DNA of 64,000 nt from Adiantum capillus-veneris (GCA_014529385.2 CM043970.1:45908279-45972278); one strand, 5' to 3'; counted from the stretch's first letter, positions 46,850-58,263 are shown. A program made the numbers and translations. The notes: generated by a model not told the origin, from the sequence alone.

Positions 46850-48066
46850 CAAGAGGAGCCAAAATATGCCAACCTACTCGACAAAATGGTGGCATTTATA
46901 GACCAACACAATGAAAGAGGCTTAAATTTCCAAATCTTATGGAATTGGGTTTTTGGCCTTGAACAGGTAAGTCCAAGTGGCCATTAAAAATACATGGCAT
47001 ACAAGTCAGAGTCAGACAGCTAAGCCACTAAATGAGCGAGGTATTAGTCCCAAAACTTCATGTAATATTCTTTGTGGTCTAAGCGTCTTAGCTATTCTAG
47101 GTACTACTCAAGCTGGAAGAGTTGAGCATAATGATGTTGTGTCGCTCATGCTAGTATAGGTGAGCATAAGAGTCGAAGTCATTGTAGTATAGTGGTAAGT
47201 AAAGGAGGAAGTCCAAAAGACACTCACGCACTCAACACAATGAGGAATGAGTGGAGAAGCTTCTACATCAGAAACCCTTCTTGAAAATGTGGAAGCTATT
47301 GAAGCGTCCTTTGATGTCACATGTGCTACATTTGTTGCTTGAAGCACCCATCAACTCCATCTCTTACACTACATGATTTTGTTTGACAAATTTCTTGTAT
47401 GCATATAGAGTGTTCCATAATTGGCACTTGCATTAGGCACTCTTACTTTGTTTCTCCCAAGCACTCACCTTGCATGACAGGTACTTCAAGTCCAAATGCT
47501 CAACTCCAATAAGAGCGTATACCAAAGGCACATTTTTCCCATCGGGTTTTTTCCCCTTTGGTCATACAGGTTTTATACCCTAATCTAGAAACCATCATCA
47601 TCATCTTAATTCTACATTAGCAATATGTCTACCCAAATCAATCGACAACGAATTGGAGCAAAAACTGCAGGTCTCCATATGCTTACAAAGAGAATCTTTT
47701 ATCTCCTCCAAGGGCGACAACAAAGCTCCATCAAACAATGGCAAGTCAAAGAATGGACTACAACACCAAGCAATGACAAATTCTGGAAGAGAGTTATCAG
47801 CAACAATCAAAAGTAGCTCACACAATGCTTCAACATTGGTGACCTATAGTGGAAAACTCAAATTCCAGTGGACCATGAAAGCAAATCCATCTTAAATTCC
47901 ATATTGTCACAAAGAGGATTGGTTCTATAAACTCAAAAACATTAAAATCCTTGTTCACGGTGGCCAAGACTGGCAACAAAAAGAAAAATGTGCAACAAGA
48001 AGAAAAGTTCCCTCAACAATCAAGCTCAAATCACAAATCAACATTACAACAGCTATGAATCACTCT
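46850..48066 (+). pseudogene. E4 3' internal region, homologous to 457-2235 of E1
   Basis: Non-coding or decayed. Landmarks shared with E1: the block around GAGTCGAAGTC at 47171 and the CACATGTGCTACATTTG block near 47316. The longest frame, 47625-47816, reads SIKQWQVKEWTTTPSNDKF, not recognised. Confidence 0.5.
47178..47201 (+). other. 24-nt match to the 5' end of tRNA-Asp
   Basis: GTCATTGTAGTATAGTGG and the next six bases equal the first 24 nt of plant tRNA-Asp(GTC) except one base (A for G at position 4). The match stops at the end of the D-arm. It is not a tRNA gene: no anticodon arm or 3' half follows. E1 has a diverged equivalent near 1870-1905. Confidence 0.7.
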
Positions 48067-48079
48067 AGGAAGGGGGGAG
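48067..48079 (+). other. Polypurine tract of E4
   Basis: AGGAAGGGGGGAG, like those of E1 and E3. No LTR start (TG) follows directly; a clear LTR boundary comes 132 bp later. Confidence 0.6.
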
Positions 48080-48210
48080 CGTCATCAACGACAAAGCACT
48101 CCCAAGCTGAAGACCAACCTTCAAGACAAAACTGAAGCCAACCCTATGACAAGACTGAAGCCAACCTTATGACAAGACTGCACAAGGTCGTGTCAAGGGA
48201 TGACACGAAT

Positions 48211-49124
48211 TGTTTAAGGATAGATCAAATGGGCGCCCACCTGGTCGAACACGTAGCCGAACACCACATTTGTACTCTATTAGTTTTCCATGCTAGTGTA
48301 GTGATACTTTGTGTAAATCCTAATTCCAGAGTAGCAGGTCAATTCCATGAGTTGTAATGTTGTCATGACATTTGTAAAAGTCCATGTGAGCCGGCTACTG
48401 GCCATTTAGAAATCCATAGGTATAAAGGTCAATGACCTTAGTGTGAAAAGAAGGCTTATCTTTAGAGGAAGAAAGGAGCTCTAAAAACGTACGCTCAAGC
48501 TACGAGCTGCTCGAAACTTGTAATCATCGCAGCTAGTGATTTGGTAATCCGTTTTTTATTCAAAAACTGGCATTGTGCTCCTCTCTCTTTTCTCTTTAAT
48601 TCAAGTGTAAGCATTGTCAATTTTGTTGAGGTTTGTGACTACGTGTCTGTGAGCTCTAAATGCGGATTTAAGTGCTTAAATCATTGTTTATAGTCGTTTG
48701 ACCATAGGTGAGTGTCCCTAGACCATAGGGAGACCTTTCTAGTATGTTTTGTTGCAATTTTTAGGACCTTTTTCATGATGGATTGTGATTTTGGTACCTT
48801 GTTGGATTACAACCAGATTTGCTAGGATAGTGCCCCTAGGTGTCCTTGACCTCCTCCTAAAGTTTCATTGCATTTTGAGTCCGTTCAAGTGCCAAAATGG
48901 TGTGATGACCTACAGCTGTGGGAAAGGACATAGGCAGATTTTCTTGATCGTTGAGTTGTTGGTTTGCTTGTAGAGTTGTGGTGTCTTCTTGTTAAGGTTC
49001 ACTTCTTGAGATTGACGATCTCAAAGAGTCTACGTGCCCCATCCGAGTCACTTCCCTGAGTATTGACATTATGTTAGTACCAAAAAGCTATGCTGCAGAC
49101 GTCCGTCGTGGCAACCCGCTAACA
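48211..49124 (+). repeat. LTR-D, plus copy
   Basis: 914 bp bounded by TGTTTAAGGATAG...CGCTAACA. Two other copies (49435-50343 and 56162-57128, both minus) share the same outer boundary. Followed directly by a tRNA-Asp primer site, so it acts as a 5' LTR. Confidence 0.85.
48421..48428 (+). promoter_or_regulatory. TATA box in LTR-D
   Basis: TATAAAGG, also present in the inverted copies. Confidence 0.5.
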
Positions 49125-49125
49125 T

Positions 49126-49143
49126 TGGCTCCATTGCCGGGGA
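49126..49143 (+). other. tRNA-Asp primer site after LTR-D plus copy
   Basis: TGGCTCCATTGCCGGGGA, 16 of 18 bases complementary to the tRNA-Asp 3' end. Confidence 0.75.
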
Positions 49144-49415
49144 TATGATCCTTAGATGGTGAGTGACCTAGTGCTTATTTAGAGTGTTCTTTTTTGAAGA
49201 TTTGTCTCTCCATTCCATTTACACTTTATCAGTGAAGCAGCTAGACACAGAGTTTAGTGCTTGGTAGAGTTTAGAAGTCGAGGACTTGCTAGATCTATTC
49301 TTGAGAAGTAAACAGGGTTGTGAGTGAGATAGCCAAAAGCATTTCATTCTCCGATTTTCTCTATGCTTTCAAAGTGTTGTTCCGTTTTCCGTTTTGACTT
49401 TATTTTGTACCGTTT
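49144..49415. other. Leader fragments between inverted LTRs
   Basis: About 270 bp with no gene. The two halves are not reverse complements of each other, so they come from different leaders or from different parts of one. Confidence 0.5.
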
Positions 49416-49433
49416 TCCTCTGCAACGGCGCCA
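49416..49433 (-). other. tRNA-Asp primer site of LTR-D minus copy
   Basis: The minus strand reads TGGCGCCGTTGCAGAGGA, 16 of 18 bases matching. Confidence 0.75.
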
Positions 49434-49434
49434 A

Positions 49435-50343
49435 TGTTAGTGGGTCACCACAACGAACGTCTGTAGCATAGCTTTTTGGAACTAACATAATGTCAATACT
49501 CAGGGAAGTGACTCGGATGGGGCACGGAGACTCTTTGAGATCCTCAATCTCAAGAAGTGAACTTAACAGCAAACACCATAACTCTACAAGCAAACCAACA
49601 CTCAATGATCAGGGAAATATGCATATGTCTTTCTCACAGGTCTAGGTAATCACGCCATTTCGGCACTCGAACGGACTCAAAATGCAACGAAACTTTAGGA
49701 GGGGGTCAAGGACACCTAGGGGAATTATCCTAGAAAATCTGGTCACAATTCAATAAGGTACCAAAATCACGATCTATCATGAGAAAGTTCCTAAAACCTG
49801 CAACAGAACATACCAGAAAGGTCGCCCTATGGTCTAGGAACACTCTCCTATGGTCAAAATGACTATAAACAATGATTTAAGCACTCAGCTTTGCATTTAC
49901 AACTCATAGACACGTAGTCACAAACCTCAACAAAATCGACAATGCTTACACTTGAATTAGAGAGCAAAGAGAGAGGAAACAATGCCAGTTTCTGAATCAA
50001 AAACAGCTTACCAAATCATTAGCTGCAATGATTACAAGTTTGGAACACTCGTAGCTTGAGCATACCTTTTCAGGTCTTCTTTCTTTCTATAAAAATAAGC
50101 CTTCTTTTCACATTCAGGTCATTGACCTTTATACCTAGGGATTTCTAAATGCCCAATGCACGGCTCACATGGACTTTTACAAATGTCATGACAGTATTAC
50201 AACTCATGGAATTGGCCTACTACTCTGGTATTAGGATTTACACAGAGTATCACTACACTAGCTCGGAAAACTAATAGAGTACAAATGTCGTGTCTGGCTA
50301 CATGTCCGACCAGGTGGGCGCCCAGTTGATCTGTCCTCAAACA
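49435..50343 (-). repeat. LTR-D, first minus copy
   Basis: 909 bp, TGTTAGTGGGTCACC...CCTCAAACA on the plus strand; inverted relative to 48211-49124 across its whole length. Confidence 0.88.
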
Positions 50344-50345
50344 GT

Positions 50346-50446
50346 AGACTCTTTTGGAAAGCCATGATTTTGAAACACGAAAACTTTCTCTCATTTTTGC
50401 ATTTTCTCACTTCTCTTCCCCCCCCATAAATATGATACCCCCTTTG
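50346..50446. repeat. Dispersed repeat, second copy of 13604-13700
   Basis: Starts ACTCTTTTGGAAAGCC right at the outer edge of LTR-D and ends ATAAATATGATACCCCC. Confidence 0.8.
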
Positions 50447-51485
50447 CACAATTGTTAGTGCCAAACATTTATACATGCAATATAAGCACTAAAATGTCTT
50501 GCACAATCTTTGACTTCGGCCACATTTTTGCAATTATAGGAAGGTCGCAAGCAATGTCAACAATTTGAAACTTCATGAAGCACGAGTTCCTTTAAGCCAC
50601 ATCTTAGCATTTTATTTTTAACGATCAGTCCATGGCTAGCACGAAATGATGAGGCACATTGCTTGATTGGAATTGTATTTTTTGTTGTCTCTGGTGAGAG
50701 CCTGTCAGTCGTTAGAAAATGAGAGAGGAAGCAAGTACTGAAGGTGGGAACACTCTCTTGTGTTTTTTTTTTTGTTTTTATTTCTATTATATATTGTTTT
50801 TTTTTAATTTTCCTGCTGGCGACAAGCTGTGGAGGAGAAATACGGTTGAGCGGTGTCTGTCGGTTTTGCCGAAGGTGTGTGTGTGCTGAGCCTCAACCAA
50901 GCCTGGCAACTCGCGAGTACTATATGGGGACTTGCGTGTGTGGCGAAAATGCCAAGCCAAGTGGGCCAGCTACAGAATCTGAAGGGCGCGGGTATTGAAA
51001 GCAAGCATGCCCCTCGAGTTGGTTTTATGTGTGTGTGCGCCCCATTTGCGCGCTTAACTATACTACAAGCCAAGCAGCTCAGGCGGTTGAAGGCTAGGGC
51101 GGGACCACCGAGAGCAGCGGACATGAAGGCGAGCGGGCCTAGCGGAACTGAAGGAGTGTGTGTGTGTGTGTGTGTGTGAATGTGCTCTTATTATTTTCTT
51201 TATTTTTTTTATTTTAAAGCTACTGTGTGTGTGTTGTGGTGGTGAGCCAGCGCATGTGTGTGTGTGTGTGTGTGTGTGTGTTTATGTGAGTGTGATGGCG
51301 AGGTGGGCATGTAGCATCTAGCGCGCGCATGAAGGTGTGTGTATCCAGCTTTGAAGACGACAAAGTAAGCCCGCATGTGTTTCGAACCAAGGCGGGGTGG
51401 GCCAGCCTCCTGAAACGTTGTGTGTGCGCGCCAATGCAGGTGGGCCAAGTTGTGTGAGCCCATCGGAATCAGCGGGGCAGAAAAA
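50447..51485. other. Interval without recognisable gene, with TG microsatellites
   Basis: GC-richer than its surroundings. Simple TG tracts at 51156-51178 and 51255-51281. Open frames here follow the simple repeats and show no motif. Confidence 0.5.
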
Positions 51486-51670
51486 GCGTAGGAGGTCAAT
51501 GCAGGCAGCGAATGCATAGGATAACTAGGCGGCCTTTGAAGCGTAGGAAGTCTCGGGCGTAGGATGTCATGCCGGAACGTAGGATGTCAAGCCGAGCATG
51601 CGTAGGAAAACTTTGGGCAGAAATGCGTAGGAAAACTTGGGGCAGGTGCAGCGCGCGTACGTAGGAGGTC
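51486..51670 (+). repeat. Cluster of direct GCGTAGGATGTC-like repeats
   Basis: Eight copies of a 12-mer start at 51486, 51514, 51541, 51557, 51577, 51600, 51625 and 51659. Forms include GCGTAGGATGTC, ACGTAGGATGTC, GCGTAGGAGGTC, GCGTAGGAAGTC and GCGTAGGAAAAC. They equal the right half of palindrome A (CGTAGGATGTCT) but are in direct orientation, 16-34 bp apart. Confidence 0.85.
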
Positions 51671-51779
51671 AAGCCAGCAGTGAATGCGCACAGGCAGGGC
51701 CAGGCTTAGCGTGAATCACGGCGCGACTGCAGCCGGGCGGCCAGCTTCGGTCAACGCGGCGAGACAGGTGAAACAAGTG

Positions 51780-52400
51780 ATTTTTTTTTATACGTTTTTT
51801 TTATAAAAAACCAAAAATAAGAAAAACACACAAATAAGTTTAAAAACACACATAAATCAAAAAATAAATACAAAAAACACATTAAAATTTTCAAAATTTA
51901 TACAATAATTCAAAAAGACTCACAAAAAATTCAAAAAACTCACAAAATAAATAATAAAATACACAAAAAATCAAAAAACACTTACAAAAATACAACACAA
52001 ATAAATCTAAAAAACACAAAAAAACAAAACAAAACATGCACAAAATTACTAAAAATCACAATTAAAATATAAGAAATAAAGAAAATACCAAAAAAACAAA
52101 AAAACACAAAACAATCACAAAAACAAAAACAAAAATAGAAAAAAAACACAGAAAAATAATAAAATACACAAATATAAATTAAAAAAATCAAATCTTATCA
52201 AACAAAAACCTAAAAATGTAGAAAAATTTAAACTATCTCGTAGAAACTCTCAAAAAACAAAAGAAAATTTGCCCCGGCACTCCACAATTCACCTGAATTA
52301 GGCGATTTATCAATTTTCTTAGTGTAATTAGCACATTTGGGTAAAAATTAGCAAAAAATTGTCAAAAATTACCAAAAAAATTGCCAAAAATTTCCCAAAA
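51780..52400. repeat. A-rich low-complexity stretch
   Basis: Long run of AAAAACACA / AATAAA-type sequence. Frames here are artefacts of composition. Confidence 0.8.
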
Positions 52401-53001
52401 TTTCTAGATCAGCCCACCGACCTAAACATTCGCAATCAAGTAATCGAAACACCCAATTGGTCACTTACTTAATCAAAATTGCACAAAACATCATTCTTTA
52501 AGAGCACAAATTGTCTCGAAACTGCGCTTAAATGAACACAAAAATCATCCTCTCTTGCACGATGACTAATCGCACTCAAAACAGCATTTTGCATCAATTA
52601 AACTTCAATTGGAGCATCCAAATCTCAAATTTAATCGATCATTAACACGCTTTTTGCATCAAATCATGCACATAAGCATACATAACCAAATTTGACCGAA
52701 TTTCGGCAGCACTTCGACGTCACAACGGAATTAGAAAAACATAACCATAACTCATTGACGACCATAAACAATCACATGCTTCTCATAAGCAAATTGGAAT
52801 CCAAAACAGCCCCAAATTGCCCCAAATTAGGCACTTCCGCCTACACACAAGCAGGCATAAACCGCACCTAGTTTTCATTTTATGAATGCACATGGTTCAT
52901 GAACCAAACCTGCACATAAAATCAGAAAATTAGTATTAATTTCAGCACCTTAATTAGCCACAAACTCAGCGATTAAGCACTTGATTAGTGCCCAACACAC
53001 T

Positions 53002-53087
<86 letters not shown>

Positions 53088-53125
53088 TGTGTGTGTCGAT
53101 TAAGCACTTGATTAGTGCCCAACAC

Positions 53126-53178
<53 letters not shown>

Positions 53179-53754
53179 AATCGCGTAAAATCACCTACAC
53201 ACAACCAACACAAAAATCAATGTGTAGCATCGTTTAGCATGAATGTAAACACATAATCATCATGCAAATGTATCAAATAATCAAAACAAATCAGCACTTT
53301 GCAAAATGCCCAAATAATTAGTGAAAAATTAGTGAATGAAATTAGTGAAAATTAGTGATTAATAGGTGATTTCGGCTACGATTTGCGCACAAATGGAGTA
53401 GGATATGTGTGTGGATCACATAGGCATGTTGTCCATATGCCCAACTTACTTTCTACTTGTGTGTAGCACAAAAAAAACTTATCAATCAACGGGAAATTAG
53501 CATCAACGTTAGCGAAAATTAGTGAAAATTAGTGAATTTGATGGTCAAAATTAGTGATCAAAATCGAGAACTAATGATGTGTGGGTTCTTTTGTGATGTT
53601 CTAAGCATAATCAATGCTAACCCAAGCACTAATCACACTAAAAACCACTCAATTAATCAACACACCTAATCTACAAACTAACAAAACTAACAAAAAATTA
53701 GGGAAATTAGTGTCTCCTAATCACACCAATGGCACCTCTAGCTTAGGCAATCGC
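52401..53754 (-). other. Leader-like non-coding region
   Basis: No gene. The phrase AAAATTAGTGA recurs many times at 53320-53560. By position next to the primer site at 53755 it is the leader of a minus-strand element whose gag is not in the window. Confidence 0.5.
52970..53177. repeat. Two TG tracts each preceded by an identical 33-bp sequence
   Basis: The 33 bp at 52970-53002 and 53097-53129 (CGATTAAGCACTTGATTAGT...) are identical and precede TG tracts of about 93 bp (53004-53096) and 47 bp (53131-53177): a tandem duplication that includes the microsatellite. Confidence 0.9.
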
Positions 53755-53772
53755 TCCCCGGCAACGGCGCCA
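53755..53772 (-). other. Primer-binding site, perfect tRNA-Asp match
   Basis: The minus strand reads TGGCGCCGTTGCCGGGGA, 18 of 18 complementary to the tRNA-Asp 3' end. The LTR starts one base further at 53774. Confidence 0.95.
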
Positions 53773-53773
53773 A

Positions 53774-54600
53774 TGTTGGGACGTCATCCTAGCATAGGGA
53801 GGACATCAACATAATGTCAATCCGAGGAGTAGGATCCAGCTAGGGCATGGAAACACACAAGTGGATTGTGCGTGCCAAATGGAGGATTAGAAGGTGAAAC
53901 CTACACACAAAGAAAGCTACAAAGCGGGTAAGATGTTGCTACGAGGAATGAGCACACTACTTACTCTACAATTCGGCCTAATCTCTCACACACAAGCTTA
54001 ATCACGCACTACTCTCTAATCAATCACTAATCCAACTCTAATCAAGCACACAATGAGCATAGAATAGCATAGAATGACCACATCGGGCACCAACACTCTA
54101 CACAAGCCTACACACGCTTAGTAGCATGCTTAAACAAGAGGGAAATATGAAAAATAGAGATATTAGTCAACAAATCGGCCACTAATCTTTGATTAATCAA
54201 GCATTGATTACACCATGAGAAAATGAGAAAGAAGAGGTTAGAGTTTAGCTATTGGCATGAGGCCGAATCGTCCATGCACGAGCGTAGAAAGCTCAAGAAC
54301 TCCATATCCATCTCCTTCTCCACAAATCTTATCTCAAGTGAGTAAGAATCCCCTTTCACATTGTGTGTTTTGAGTTATATACTCTCTAGGATTTTTAGAA
54401 GTGGTTGGGCACCCAAATGGCCAAACTCACTTAATCTGCTATCTGCACTGCCTAGGATCTAAATATAGCTCAATGTTTACAACTTGGAACTCTTGATGAG
54501 CCCAAAACATAATTACAACCCGCATTTTCCATCATTTGATGAAAATACTAAAACTTAAGTGACCGTCAATTATGATCGTAACTCCATAGATAGTCATCAA
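53774..54600 (-). repeat. LTR of a further tRNA-Asp-primed element
   Basis: Starts TGTTGGGACGTCATCC beside the primer site. TATA-like GTATATAAC on the minus strand near 54375. No second copy in the window; the right end lies between about 54560 and 54720 and is not fixed. Confidence 0.65.
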
Positions 54601-54744
54601 TTCCAACTCTTCTCTGCATCTGTTTCTTGTATTTGCTTCATCTTCATCTTCATCTTTACTTCGCATCCGCATCATCTGGCCTCGTTAGCATTTACAAAAA
54701 ATAGTAAATAGCATCTTCGACTGGTCCATTTGGCAATTGTTGAC

Positions 54745-56161
54745 TTAGCCGCCAAACAGTGTATTTCCATCCATGGAGTACTGGATTTTCATGGGTTGTG
54801 GCAGATGTGTTGACTGAGTGTAGTTGACTACTACTCTACCATCATTCAGAAGAGGTGGTTGTTGCCCTAGCATTTTTTGTATCTTTGGTTGAGTGCTACA
54901 CCATGGAGTGGGATGATCCCCTCCACGGGTATTATATCTTCTCAATTCAGGTTGTCGTACATTCAGGTTTTGTTTGTAGCCTTGGTTTATTTTTCTAATA
55001 ACCACCTTGACCACTTGATCAATGATTGGTTCCCAAGGAGTTTGAACATATCTTTGTTGTTGATTCTATCTTTGGAGATGAGGCACTACTAGTCGTGTTG
55101 TCTGTATCTTCAGTCACCTCTCTATAGGACTTGCAATTGTCAACTAGATATAGAGCTTCTCTAGTGACTTGCTCAAATGTCGTGCATCCTTTCAAATGTA
55201 GATCCTTTTTGAGAGTTTCATTCCTCAAGCCCTCTATGAAGAACATTGATAGCCTCTCAGCTTGTATAGCTCTCTCACAAGACATCTCTCGATGTATTGT
55301 TGAAGCGAAGCAGAGCTTCCTTCAGTCTTTCGTCCTTTTTTTGTTTAAAAGCGTAAATCTGTGACACTCTGTTGTGTTTGATTCCCCTTTTTGAGAACTC
55401 CTCTACAAACTCTTGTAAGAGTTGTGCTATGTTTGGAAAATAATCTCTATTTAGAGGTTGGAACCACCTCAAAGCTATCCCTTCTAATGTCAATCCAAAT
55501 CCCTCATACTGAGTATGGAAATCTGTAATCTGTTCAGCTCTCAAAACTTGTTTGAAGAGTGAGACATGAGCATATGGATCCCCTAACCCACTATATTTTG
55601 TCTTGACACATTGAGCCACTTGGTATGGTCTTAAACGTTGTGGTTTAGTCACTAATCTAACCAATTTGTGGGCTTTTGGAAAGACGTCTCTCGTGTTGTC
55701 ATCTCGTCTTGGAGGAAATCCCGGTGGAATCCTCTTTGATATGTGCTCTCACATTGTTTTTGGCTGAAAGTAAGTAGAGACTGGAGTATCCTTGTATAAA
55801 ATGTATCATTCTAAGTCAATTGTATATTGATAAATTTGTACTCTCTTCCATACTTATCTACCATCAAAACTTGCACTCCGTGGCATCTATATATGTGAAG
55901 GCATAGAGATTCTTATGGGTGGTCAACTCCCTGGCATTGGGTTCTACACACTTGTAGAAAATATATGGATCCCCATTTGTGAATCTATATATGCCCTCAT
56001 AAGTGTAATTCGTAAGAACTCACATGGCTTCATTGGTTCTAATGAATCTCACATTTGGTTTATTGATCAAAGGATGCCTCTCCTCTAGGTATTCTCCCAA
56101 TCCCCCTGTTGTCGGCATTGCGGTATTTTTCATGTCTCTGAGTGGAGTAGGAAACCTCGAA
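54745..56161 (-). pseudogene. Decayed Gypsy gag (E3-like)
   Basis: Best piece 55275-55664: DPYAHVSLFKQVLRAEQITD, YEGFGLTLEGIALRWFQPLN and NRVSQIYAFKQK, almost identical to E3 gag. 55019-55285 gives REALYLVDNCKSYREV; 54745-55014 ends with MLGQQPPLLNDG, also in E1 and E3. Several frameshifts and stops. The N-terminal side is joined directly to a truncated LTR-D at 56162, so the whole leader was deleted; the other side ends near another element's LTR. Confidence 0.8.
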
Positions 56162-57128
56162 TCACCACGACGGAAGTCTGCAGCATAGCTTTGTGGTACT
56201 AACATAATGCCAATACTCAGGGAAGTGACTCGGAGGGAGCACGGAGACTCTTTGAGATCGTCAATCTCAAGAAGTAAACCTTAAAAAGCAAACACACCAA
56301 CTCAACAAGCAAACCAACACTCAATGATTAGGGAAATCTTCCTATATCCTTTCCCACAGCTCTAGGTCATCACGCCATTTTGGCACTCAAACAGACTATA
56401 AATGCAACGAAACTTTAGGAGGAGGTCTAAGACACTAGTGGCACTATCCTACCAAGTCTGGTCACAATCCAACAAGGTACCAAAATCATTATCCATCATG
56501 AAAAAGGTCCTGAAAACGGCAACGAAACTATCCATAAAGGTCGCCCTATGGTCTACGAACACTCTCCTATGGTCAAAACAACTAAAAAGAATTTTAAGCA
56601 CTCAAATCTGCAAATTAGGCTCACTAATGTGTAGTCGTCACGACCTCAACAAAATTGACAATGCTTACACTTAAATGAAAGAGCAAAGAGAGAGGAGCAC
56701 AATGCAAGTTTCAAAATTGAAAATTGATTACCCAATCGTTAGAAAAGCTGATTACAAGGTGGAGCAGCTTCGTAGCTTGAGAAAACTGATTATCCAATCG
56801 TTAGAAAAGTTGATTACAAGGTGGAGCAGCTTCGTAGCTTGAGCGTACGTACACAGAGCTCTTTTCTTCTTCTCAAGATAATCCTTGTTTCACATTAAAG
56901 TTATTGACCTTTATACCTAGGGCATTCTAAATGGCCAGTGGCCAGCTCACATGGACCTTTACAATTATCATGATCTGATTACAACTTAGAGAATTGACCT
57001 GCTACTCTGGAATCAAGATTTACCTAGAGAATCACTACACTAGCTCGGTAGAATAATTAACTACAAATGTGGTGTTCGGCTATGTGTCCATCCAGCAGGG
57101 GGACGCCTGTTCAATTTGTCTCTTAACA
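56162..57128 (-). repeat. LTR-D, second minus copy, truncated
   Basis: Matches 49445-50343 and lacks the first 10 bp next to the primer site. Contains a local 60-bp duplication (TTAGAAAAGCTGATTACAAG at about 56738 and again at about 56799). Confidence 0.85.
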
Positions 57129-57133
57129 CAAAG

Positions 57134-57757
57134 TGACCAATAGCATCATTCTAGATCTTTTACAAACATACACTCATGAGAAACCGGGAACTTGGGATAC
57201 ATACATTCACTTGATTCAATTTTCATGCAACAAACACTCCTCATTCATCCACAAGAAAATCACCATTTCAAAGTGTATATGGATACTCATTTCGTGCTCC
57301 CTTGTCTAAAATTTCTCATAAAGTATTACATGCTGATGAAATTGCTCACCAATACACCCAGATCTTAGAGCAAACAAAACAAGAAATTCACAAAGCACAA
57401 TATGCATACATAAAACAAGAAAATACAAAGAGACAACCCATGGAACTCAAAGAGGGAGATTTTTTGATGCTTTGCATTGAGAAGAAACATCTTAAGAGTG
57501 TAGAGACCAATCTTGTTGTTAAGCTAGCACCGTAGCATTATGGTCCATTTAAAATCACTAATTGTATTAATCTGTATTCTATTTTATTGGTTCTCCCTCA
57601 CTCTTGGAAAATTCACAACATATTTCACATAAGCCTTCTTTGTCCTTTCAAAGGTTCTCTACCATCACTTTCTATCATTGATGATCCGCCTTTTATAGAA
57701 GAAGCTTCTAAAATCCTTGTACCTGAGACCAATCGTTTGACTAATTATAAACAATGA
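57134..57757 (+). pseudogene. Integrase C-terminal fragment of another Gypsy element
   Basis: Reads ILDLLQTYTHEKPGTWDTYI (core end), then FRAPLSKISHKVLHADEIAH, ELKEGDFLMLCIEKKHL and, past a stop, HYGPFKITNCINLYSILLVL, KIHNIFHISLLCPFKGSLPS. This is the standard integrase tail of chromovirus-type Gypsy elements (K-L-A-P-x-x-Y-G-P-F, W-K-I-H). Several frame breaks. Its orientation is opposite to the adjoining LTR-D, which it abuts. Confidence 0.8.
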
Positions 57758-57940
57758 GAGTGATCAAGGTACATGGTGTATGGTGATGAGGGGGGAGAGA
57801 TAGAGAGAGGTAGAGAGTGGGTTAATTTGTGGTAATTATGTTGCATGGTAGCCATGATTGAAGTGAGGAGGAAAAGGGAAGAGGAAGGTATGTAACGAGT
57901 GTAGATAACAAGGGAGAAAAAGAAAAAGAATTGAACAGTT

Positions 57941-57968
<28 letters not shown>
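57941..57968. repeat. CA microsatellite
   Basis: 14 CA units. Confidence 0.95.
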
Positions 57969-57974
<6 letters not shown>

Positions 57975-58206
57975 GAGATAGATAGATAGATTTATCATCC
58001 ATGGAGGTTAGATATGACCCATGCGACCATCACAAAAACATTACATCGGCTCATTGCTTCTAGATGAAGCCATCGGATACATATCAGTTAAGAAATGAGG
58101 GTCCAATTGTCAGGGGTGAAAAAGAAAAGCAAACATAAAGAAACAAACCTAAGGAGGGTTCGGTAGAGCCTTTTTAGTTGCTCAAAACTCTTGGATGATG
58201 GCTTTA

Positions 58207-58207
<1 letters not shown>

Positions 58208-58260
<53 letters not shown>
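58208..58260. repeat. CA microsatellite
   Basis: About 26 CA units. Confidence 0.95.

Positions 58261-58263
<3 letters not shown>

Larger units (their letters stand above)
36780..48081 (+). mobile_element. E4: Gypsy derivative without pol, split by Copia E5
   Basis: Two plus-strand parts, 36780-38503 and 46619-48081, flank the Copia element. In order: end of PR1 spacer, linker, PR2-like domain, W-I-P-K tail (cut by E5), a 3' region homologous to that of E1, and a polypurine tract at 48067. RT, RNase H and integrase are missing, as in E1. The left end is fused to the truncated E6 LTR. Confidence 0.75.

Noticed and set aside
47178-47250. tRNA-Asp gene
   Set aside because: Only the first 24 nt match; no anticodon arm, T-arm or acceptor 3' strand follows.
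50744-51179. Possible small proteins in the GC-rich stretch
   Set aside because: Frames overlap on both strands, contain simple repeats and show no conserved motif.
51982-52191. Phe-rich hydrophobic minus-strand frame
   Set aside because: Arises from an A-rich low-complexity tract; no motif or start context.
52988-53188. Open frame of alternating V-C residues
   Set aside because: Pure translation of a TG microsatellite; same for 58088-58297 and 60632-60899.
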